From Ilumatobacter fluminis (GTDB taxonomy: Bacteria; Actinomycetota; Acidimicrobiia; Acidimicrobiales; Ilumatobacteraceae), in the NCBI RefSeq assembly GCF_004364865.1, contig NZ_SOAU01000001.1, positions 3,132,001 to 3,196,000 on the forward strand: DNA of 64,000 nt, read 5' to 3'. Position numbers and translations under genes: made by a program. Shown here in pieces: positions 58,551 through 64,000 of the stretch. The notes beneath the pieces are model-generated. The model was not told the DNA's origin and did no database searches. It was given only the letters and a program-made list of their open reading frames with translations. How positions within the stretch are numbered: position 1 is the stretch's first letter; each line of letters opens with the position of its first letter.

Positions 58551-61088
58551 TCACGCTCCGTCGAGAACGGTCGGGACGGGATACATCGCCTCCAGGACGC
58601 GACCGACGCGGTCGTCGGCGATATCGCGGCCCACCTCGTCACGATCGGTCTCCCCGATGCCGAACATCGAAGGTCTTCCCGACACGGTCGCTTGGAGACG
58701 GTCCAGGTCGGCCGCCCGCCCGACATCGACGAAGAACTCATCGCACTCGGTTCGTTCGACCGCACGGGCGTGTGCGAGTGCCCAGTACGGAGCAGCGTCG
58801 AGTCGGAGTGCGGATGGCTCGCCTGGATAGCGGTCGTCCATCTCTTCGAGAATCGATCGAGTCATCGGCTGAGCGACGCGTGCGAGCGGACGGTCGGGGC
58901 CACGCCCCCAGCGCTCGCCAGCGAAGCGCACGACTCCGTCGTGCGCACCAGGTGAAGACGATGTCAGGCAGGCTCCGAAACGGCGGTCTGCGGTCAAACG
59001 GAGCTTCGGTAGCCCGCCGACGCCGAAGAAGTCATCGACGAACGTTTCACGACCGAAGTATGTGTGGTGTGTGACCAGGATGAAGTGTTCCGACAACCCG
59101 GGTATCCGGCGGACGGCTGATCCGATGAGGCGGGGATCGGGAGATGCCAGAGCACCTTCCGGAACGAGTTCGCGCGGGCCGACGACGATCAGCGCTGACT
59201 CGTCCGACGCCCACGACGGCCGCGGCTCTGCTGTCACGAGGTAGACGTTCCGCACGAATGGCGCAAGGAGTGCCAGCGACCGCATGCTGTAGCGAAGACG
59301 GCAGTCGGCATGCAGCCGGCTCGACGGTGACCGGTCGACCGACCCGGGCAGGAGATACGCCACGTCGACAACTGATGCTCGGTGGCCCGGCCAGAGAGTG
59401 CCGCCTCGAACGTCGGACCCGGCACCGACATCGCCAAGGGCGCCCCAATCGGCCCGACTTGCCCGAGGGTCGATCGCCACCAAACCCGACGCAGACGGCG
59501 CCAGCAACTCGATCTCGAGGGAGGACTCGGGTGCCTCGCTGCCCGCCGGTCCGACTCGAATCGCAGTGGCTCGTCTCAGGACGTCGGCGTCGAGCGCACC
59601 GACGTCGCCGATCACGACGAGTGTGTCATCGAGTCGGCAGCAGATCATGAATCCGCCCAACCTGGGTCCCGTCGAGCGCAGCCCTTCGAGCAACTCCAGC
59701 CGGCGAGACTGCTCGACACCGACCGAGAGCTTGCCGCGAGCCGGCGCGACCAGCAGCCCAGGTACCGATCTCGAGAGCTCGTCGACCAACGTGCCGCGCC
59801 ACGTCGACGGCGGTTCTCTGACCGAAACAACCGATGAGCGAGCGGCGACACCGACCTGGGCCGCCTTTCCGAGGCGATGGCTCGTCTCGACAAGTGCACG
59901 CTCGATCCGGGGCGAGCGGGCCGCGGCTCGACGAACGGCGTCGGTGGCACCGTCGCGGAGCTGCACCATCGCCCCGAAGCGCGAGGCACGGGCGGTAGCG
60001 AGCCGACGACGAGTTCGACGGAGGTCCCCGCTGAGTTCTGTTGTCTGACGGAGCAGCGCACGCTGCGACTCCGCGACTCGCTCGCGGCCGAAGTGGCGGT
60101 CAGGACCACGCTCGAGGAGTTCGATGATCGCTCGCGCGCACGCCTCCCCCGCCGTACCGCGCTCCACGAGCTGCGTACCGACCCACGTTTCGTACGCCGA
60201 ACGGTCGGCGGCGATCGCCGCAGCGTCGATCGCCGCCCGTTCGAGGTCACCACCAGGCTGCCAGCCGACGCTCCGAGTCGAGACCGAACTCTGGCTCCAC
60301 TCGGCGGGGCTGAGTTGCCGGTGACGATCGCGGGCTACCGACGGTCGGTCGACCACGACCAGCGGGAGGCCGGCACACGCCGCATCGAATGCCGCCCCCG
60401 AGACGTCGCTCAGCACGAAGTCGTGCGACTCGAACAAGTCTGCGACCGAGGCCTCGGCTCCGACGATCTCGCAGCCGTCGGGAACATCGCCGCGACCCAA
60501 CCGTCCACGGTCGGCGTGATGCAGCTTGATCGTGACGCTCCCCTCGAACTCACGGAAGCCGGGGAGCACCGAGTCGATCGACGACAGATCACCGTACGTG
60601 GGCATGTACAAGGCCCGGATCGGTTTCGAGGCCGGTCTTCTCGGTCGATCGCCATCCTTTCCGAACACGGCGTCGAGCGCCGGGTTGCCACAGGTGCGCG
60701 TCACTGCGAACCCGGAGACCAGCGATTCGGATGCCGGCCCGTAGAGCAGGTTCAGGTCCGGCAACGATCGCCACGCACCGAACTGGTATGCCTCCTTGGC
60801 GACGCTGTACTGCTGGGCCACCACGAGTGTTCGCCGGAGCAGCCGCTGAGGCAAGACCGGCGTCTGGCACACGATGAGCCGAAACCTTCCGTCGAGCAAT
60901 GCCAAGTCGCGATGGTCGACCCAGGTCACGGCCGCACCTGGAAAGTGTCCGGCGAGGAACTGGTCATCGACACCGAAATCCTGCTCACGTCGGTCGACGA
61001 TCACGGTGACATCACCGAGGTGCCGAGCGATGGGCGCGTAGTGATGGGCCTGATACTGATTGCTGAGCAAGAACGCGATGTCGTTCAT
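58551..61088 (-). CDS. TagF-like domain fused to a degenerate Stealth-like domain
   Basis: An 845-aa protein. Residues about 1-340 resemble CDP-glycerol glycerophosphotransferases: ALYMPTYGDLSSIDSVLPGF (about 160-179), VTIKLHHADR and DFVLSDVSGAAFDAACAGLP (about 228-247; TagF family I-T-D-x-S-S). About 345-400 is a helical linker. From about 570 the sequence follows Stealth: CRLRYSMRSLALLAPFVRNV, VYLVTAEPRPSW and VRRIPGLSEHFILVTHHTYF, ending VLEAMYPVPT. CR1 reads DVAYLLPGSVD instead of (D)-x-Y-T-W-V-D-G-x-D, and the N-S-H and N-D-D residues of CR3 are gone, so the Stealth half is probably inactive. First gene after the ABC pair and before pepM. Confidence 0.78.
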   Translation of the reverse strand: MNDIAFLLSNQYQAHHYAPIARHLGDVTVIVDRREQDFGVDDQFLAGHFPGAAVTWVDHRDLALLDGRFRLIVCQTPVLPQRLLRRTLVVAQQYSVAKEAYQFGAWRSLPDLNLLYGPASESLVSGFAVTRTCGNPALDAVFGKDGDRPRRPASKPIRALYMPTYGDLSSIDSVLPGFREFEGSVTIKLHHADRGRLGRGDVPDGCEIVGAEASVADLFESHDFVLSDVSGAAFDAACAGLPLVVVDRPSVARDRHRQLSPAEWSQSSVSTRSVGWQPGGDLERAAIDAAAIAADRSAYETWVGTQLVERGTAGEACARAIIELLERGPDRHFGRERVAESQRALLRQTTELSGDLRRTRRRLATARASRFGAMVQLRDGATDAVRRAAARSPRIERALVETSHRLGKAAQVGVAARSSVVSVREPPSTWRGTLVDELSRSVPGLLVAPARGKLSVGVEQSRRLELLEGLRSTGPRLGGFMICCRLDDTLVVIGDVGALDADVLRRATAIRVGPAGSEAPESSLEIELLAPSASGLVAIDPRASRADWGALGDVGAGSDVRGGTLWPGHRASVVDVAYLLPGSVDRSPSSRLHADCRLRYSMRSLALLAPFVRNVYLVTAEPRPSWASDESALIVVGPRELVPEGALASPDPRLIGSAVRRIPGLSEHFILVTHHTYFGRETFVDDFFGVGGLPKLRLTADRRFGACLTSSSPGAHDGVVRFAGERWGRGPDRPLARVAQPMTRSILEEMDDRYPGEPSALRLDAAPYWALAHARAVERTECDEFFVDVGRAADLDRLQATVSGRPSMFGIGETDRDEVGRDIADDRVGRVLEAMYPVPTVLDGA

Positions 61089-61140
61089 GAGGGGCTACTC
61101 CCGACGGGCTCTGACGGCCAGTGCCGCCGTCACGCCGCCA

Positions 61141-61914
61141 TCATCGCTCATCCGAGTACTCGGACAGCACGGCCTCGGTTTCCCCGTCCATGCGAATCTC
61201 ACCCTGATCGAACCAGATCGATCGCGAACAGGTCTTTCGAATCTCCGACAAGTTGTGGGTCACCATCACGATGGTGCCCGCAGCCTCGCGGATCTCATCG
61301 AGCCGAGCCAGGCTTCTCTCGCGGAAGTCCTTGTCGCCGACTGCGAGCGCCTCATCGATCAGCAGGATGTCCGGTACCCGGAGGGTGGCAATCGAGAAGG
61401 CCAAGCGTGCTCGCATTCCCGATGAGTAGGTGTTCATCGGACGCCCCATCGCGGACCCAAGTCCAGAGAACTCTGCCACCTCGTCGAGTCGCTCGTTCAC
61501 CTCGTCTTTGCTGAGCCCCAGCGCAAGCCCGCCGAGCATCACGTTCCGATAGCCGGAAAGGGTCGGCTTCAGAGCAGCTCCGACGCCGAGCAGGCCAACC
61601 TCCCCCCGCACCTGAATCGAACCGGCGGAGAGGGTCTGCAGCCCGGCGATCGCACGCAGCAGCGTCGATTTGCCCGACCCGTTCGAGCCGACGATTCCTA
61701 CTGCTTCTCCGACGTTCACCTCGACCGATACGCCTCGGACGGCGTGCACCTCCGTCGATCGCCGGCCCCGCATCGCCCGATTGAACAACCCGCGCGCCGT
61801 GAGTTTCGGTTCTTCGTACACCTTGTATCGCACGTGCGCCCCGTCCACGGCGATCGCGACGGGACCGAGCGTCTGCTTCGACTCGGACACTGCGGTCGGT
61901 TCAGTCTCGGCCAT
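61141..61914 (-). CDS. wzt: ABC transporter ATPase for polysaccharide export (Wzt-type, short)
   Basis: A 257-aa ATPase: Walker A GSNGSGKSTLLRAI (about 71-84), LLGVGAALKPTLSGYRNV (Wzt-type Q-loop neighbourhood), signature YSSGMRARL (about 160-168), Walker B ILLIDEALAVGDKDF and VTHNLSEIRKTC. It lacks the C-terminal glycan-recognition domain of the 38269 protein and so resembles teichoic-acid (TagH-like) or KpsT-type ATPases. ATG at 61914 overlaps the permease end by 14 nt. The next gene starts 52 nt downstream. Likely exports the phosphorus-containing glycan of this operon. Confidence 0.92.
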   Translation of the reverse strand: MAETEPTAVSESKQTLGPVAIAVDGAHVRYKVYEEPKLTARGLFNRAMRGRRSTEVHAVRGVSVEVNVGEAVGIVGSNGSGKSTLLRAIAGLQTLSAGSIQVRGEVGLLGVGAALKPTLSGYRNVMLGGLALGLSKDEVNERLDEVAEFSGLGSAMGRPMNTYSSGMRARLAFSIATLRVPDILLIDEALAVGDKDFRERSLARLDEIREAAGTIVMVTHNLSEIRKTCSRSIWFDQGEIRMDGETEAVLSEYSDER

Positions 61915-62749
61915 ACCGTTCCTCTCCGCGTCGGAACCACACGAAGCCGACGAACACGATCGCAAGTGCCCACAAGATCGCGTAGACGAGCTGGTCGGAC
62001 CGGAAGGTGCCGCCCATGATGGCCCACCGTTGCAGCGTGATGAACGAGTACATCGGGTTCGCCGTGAAGAGGTAGCGGTACGCGCTGTCGCTGGCCACAT
62101 AGGCGTCCACACTGAAGAGCACACCCGAGGCGTACAGCAGGAGTCGGAAGAAGAACGGAAGGAGCTGAATCGTGTCGACGAAGTGGTTCGCCAGGCGGGC
62201 CGCGATCATCGCTGCGCCGAGCGTGAAGAAGACCTGTACGGCGAACAAGGGGACGACCGCCAGCCACCGAATCGACGGTGGCTCGTTCGTCACCACCGCT
62301 ACGAAGACGATGACCACGAAGTTCGGTACGAAGGCGAGCGACTCCGTCAGCGTCGTACTCATCGGCAGCATCGCTCGCGGGAACCGCACCGCCTTGATGA
62401 CTCCCTTGTTCGTGACGATCGATTTCGCGCCGGACATCGTCCCCTTCTGCGTGAACTGAAACACGAACAGCCCGACGGTCAGAAACAAGATGAAGTTGTC
62501 GACGCCGCGGTCGGACTTCAGGATGACACCGAAGATCAGATAGTAGACGCCGATGCTCAGAGCTGGGTTGAGAAGGTGCCAGACATTGCCCAACACGCTC
62601 GTGATCTGTCGGTGGCGCAGCTCATTCGTAGCGACGTGCCACATATAGCTCCGCCGCTGAACGATCTCTCGGAGATACACGGGCAATCTGGCCGACGCGT
62701 GTGCATCGTGCAGCTCCGGCAGCCCTTGGTCACTCACGGCGCCTTGCAT
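61901..62749 (-). CDS. wzm: ABC-2 type polysaccharide export permease (Wzm/TagG-type)
   Basis: A 282-aa membrane protein with six helices. Near the start WHVATNELRHRQITSVLGNVWHLLNP matches the amphipathic entry helix of TagG/Wzm permeases; FRFPRAML-like AVRFPRAMLPMSTTL and, at the C-terminal side, LFTANPMYSFITLQRW follow. It is the first gene of the minus-strand operon that continues through Wzt, the TagF/Stealth fusion, PepM, Ppd and the reductase. A TAGGCT box lies 7 nt before the ATG. Partner ATPase is the overlapping downstream gene. Confidence 0.92.
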   Translation of the reverse strand: MQGAVSDQGLPELHDAHASARLPVYLREIVQRRSYMWHVATNELRHRQITSVLGNVWHLLNPALSIGVYYLIFGVILKSDRGVDNFILFLTVGLFVFQFTQKGTMSGAKSIVTNKGVIKAVRFPRAMLPMSTTLTESLAFVPNFVVIVFVAVVTNEPPSIRWLAVVPLFAVQVFFTLGAAMIAARLANHFVDTIQLLPFFFRLLLYASGVLFSVDAYVASDSAYRYLFTANPMYSFITLQRWAIMGGTFRSDQLVYAILWALAIVFVGFVWFRRGEERYGRD

Positions 62750-62756
62750 CGAGGCG

Positions 62757-62762
62757 AGCCTA
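62757..62762 (-). promoter_or_regulatory. putative -10 (TAGGCT) of the phosphonate/export operon
   Basis: TAGGCT lies 7 nt before the ATG at 62749, at the head of the six-gene minus-strand operon. Confidence 0.5.
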
Positions 62763-62800
62763 CCGATTGAGGGTCAGGGCCGGTCGGAAAGCCGGACGGA

Positions 62801-62806
62801 TAGCCT
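62801..62806 (+). promoter_or_regulatory. putative -10 (TAGCCT) for the 62814 gene
   Basis: TAGCCT lies 7 nt before the GTG at 62814. Confidence 0.45.
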
Positions 62807-62813
62807 CACGCCG

Positions 62814-63644
62814 GTGTCGCCTCTTCATTGGATCATCCTGACGCGGGGTGACCGTCCGGCCGAACTCGCTGCGGCGGTTCGATCGGTCGATGCGCCCACG
62901 ACCGTGTTGGTCAACGGCGACGCCGAGGTGAACGCTCCGGGAGCCGAGGTGATCAGCACGGGCCAGAACCTCGGCATCCCGGCCGGGCGCGACTGGGCCC
63001 TCCGGCAAACCAACAGCGATGCCGTGGGGTTTCTCGATGACGACGCTGTAGCCGGCGATGGGATCGGCGACCTGATCCGTCGGGCATTCGCAGCCGACCC
63101 GACGATCGGGGCCGTCGCGCTGCGAATTGTCGATGAGCACCAGGCAACGGCGCGCCGGCACGTTCCGCGTCTCGGCGGCCGGCGGGCCGAGATCGGCGGC
63201 CCGGTGACGCTGTTTCTCGGTGGTGCATGTGCGATCCGACGTGACGCATACCTCGATGCGGGCGGCTACTGGGGCGAACTGTTCTATGGTCATGAGGAGG
63301 TCGAGCTCGCCTGGCGATTGATCGATCGCGGGTGGCGGATCATGTATCTCCCCGATGCCTGTGTCTTCCACCCAAGGACCGACATCGGCCGACATCCGGA
63401 CGGCTGGCGACTGACCGGCCGAAACCGGGTGATGATTGCTCGTCGCACTCTGCCCTGGACCGTTGCCGTCGCTCACACGACCGCTTGGCTCCTGATCGGC
63501 CTCGCCCGTGCACCGGGGCGCTCCCAACGATCGGCGTACGTCTCCGGCTGGCGCCAGGGTTGGCGGCGGCCGGTCGATCGATCCCCGATCGCGTGGAGCA
63601 CCGTCTGGAGACTCAGTCGTCTTGGAAGGCCGCCCGTCGTCTGA
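62814..63644 (+). CDS. GT2-family glycosyltransferase
   Basis: A 276-aa GT-A enzyme with a GTG start. It shows WIILTRGDRPAELAAAVRSV (about 6-25), VLVNGDAE, STGQNLGIPAGRDWAL, VGFLDDDAVAGDG (D-D-D metal site, about 75-87), GGACAIRRDAYLDAGGYWGE and FYGHEEVELAWRLIDRG (acceptor signature). The last 70 residues are basic with a short hydrophobic segment and could sit on the membrane. It is the last glycan gene of the locus, transcribed away from the phosphonate/export operon. Confidence 0.88.
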   Translation: MSPLHWIILTRGDRPAELAAAVRSVDAPTTVLVNGDAEVNAPGAEVISTGQNLGIPAGRDWALRQTNSDAVGFLDDDAVAGDGIGDLIRRAFAADPTIGAVALRIVDEHQATARRHVPRLGGRRAEIGGPVTLFLGGACAIRRDAYLDAGGYWGELFYGHEEVELAWRLIDRGWRIMYLPDACVFHPRTDIGRHPDGWRLTGRNRVMIARRTLPWTVAVAHTTAWLLIGLARAPGRSQRSAYVSGWRQGWRRPVDRSPIAWSTVWRLSRLGRPPVV

Positions 63645-63658
63645 GAATCGGGGCTCGG

Positions 63659-64000
63659 CTAGGCAGCCTTGACCCGCTCCAGCCACCCCAGCAGGATCGC
63701 AACGGCCCGGGGGTCGTGTCGCAAACGATGGCCCGCACCAGGAAGCAGACTGAGTTCGGCAGCACCGTGTGCTGCAGCCAGCTGCCTCGCATCGCTCGTC
63801 GGGACGCTCTCGTCATCGTCGCCGTGCATCACCATGAGCGGGCGCGGAGCGAAACGTTGGGCAGCCGCCACCGGTCGGAACCGCCTGAACGCTCGCGACC
63901 AATCGTCCATCGAGCGCGGGAAGCCGGGCGTTCGGACCGCTCCGATCTCGCGGGCGTGGTCGAGGAAACGGCGCGGATGGTCCGCCCAGTCGTCGAAATC
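63659..64000 (-). CDS. alpha/beta hydrolase C-terminal part, 5' end outside window
   Basis: Open from the right edge to the TAG stop at 63659-63661, 113 residues in view. It contains RPLMVMHGDDDESVPTSDAR (catalytic Asp strand, D-x-x-V-P) and LLPGAGHRLRHDP (catalytic His), the last two members of the Ser-Asp-His triad in the standard spacing. The nucleophile elbow lies beyond the edge. Substrate unknown. It is convergent with the 62814 glycosyltransferase, 14 nt apart, and may mark the end of the glycan locus. Confidence 0.8.
   Translation of the reverse strand, partial: DFDDWADHPRRFLDHAREIGAVRTPGFPRSMDDWSRAFRRFRPVAAAQRFAPRPLMVMHGDDDESVPTSDARQLAAAHGAAELSLLPGAGHRLRHDPRAVAILLGWLERVKAA

Noticed and set aside
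1-64000. tRNA, rRNA, insertion sequences or prophage
   Set aside because: No cloverleaf-like intergenic sequence, transposase, integrase or terminal repeat was recognised by eye; gaps between genes are mostly under 170 nt.

Overview
The DNA is very GC-rich, uses GTG starts freely and places TANNNT hexamers 6-8 nt ahead of many start codons. It carries a homodimeric-type pyruvate dehydrogenase E1, secreted proteins with C-terminal 'R-x-(I/L)-D-T-R' repeats, and a large block of actinobacterial-style glycosyltransferases. I infer an actinobacterium, probably of the Acidimicrobiia (Ilumatobacter-like); this is inference, not a database result.

Layout. 1-5.4 kb: the 3' end of a thioredoxin-like protein whose first active-site Cys codon is TGA followed by a SECIS-like hairpin (probable selenoprotein), an anchored acidic protein, an SDR epimerase, a MarR regulator and ArgJ. 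5.4-14.8 kb: envelope proteins, namely a SpoIID/peptidoglycan-binding/SGNH mosaic, RNase HI, an OafA-type acyltransferase and two SGNH-like secreted proteins; the mosaic and both SGNH-like proteins share a C-terminal repeat family. 14.9-20.1 kb: AceE with a terminator, a lipoprotein, a flavin reductase-like protein and a HhH-GPD repair protein. 20.1-63.6 kb: an almost unbroken cell-surface glycan locus. 63.7-64 kb: the C-terminus of an alpha/beta hydrolase.

The glycan locus has two halves. 20.1-46.4 kb has many glycosyltransferases (several multi-domain fusions), GalE, a methyltransferase, a sulfotransferase-like protein, a DUF2142-like membrane protein, a Wzt/Wzm ABC exporter (Wzt with a C-terminal domain) flanking a VapBC-like toxin-antitoxin pair, a polyprenyl-phosphate glycosylphosphotransferase and an ExoA-like transferase. 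46.3-63.6 kb has an FkbM methyltransferase, a Stealth phosphotransferase, a GT2-LicD fusion, two more sulfotransferase-like proteins, a second Wzm/Wzt exporter, a TagF-like/Stealth-like fusion and a complete phosphonate cassette: a cytidylyltransferase-PEP mutase fusion, phosphonopyruvate decarboxylase and an iron-type alcohol dehydrogenase.

Working model (inference): PEP is converted to phosphonopyruvate, phosphonoacetaldehyde and 2-hydroxyethylphosphonate, which the fused cytidylyltransferase could activate as a CMP-ester. LicD, TagF-like or Stealth transferases could then attach it to a glycan exported by the second ABC transporter. The Wzm, Wzt, TagF/Stealth, PepM, Ppd and reductase genes lie head-to-tail on one strand with overlaps or short gaps, which suggests one operon making a phosphonoglycan. 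No tRNA, rRNA, CRISPR array or insertion sequence was seen.
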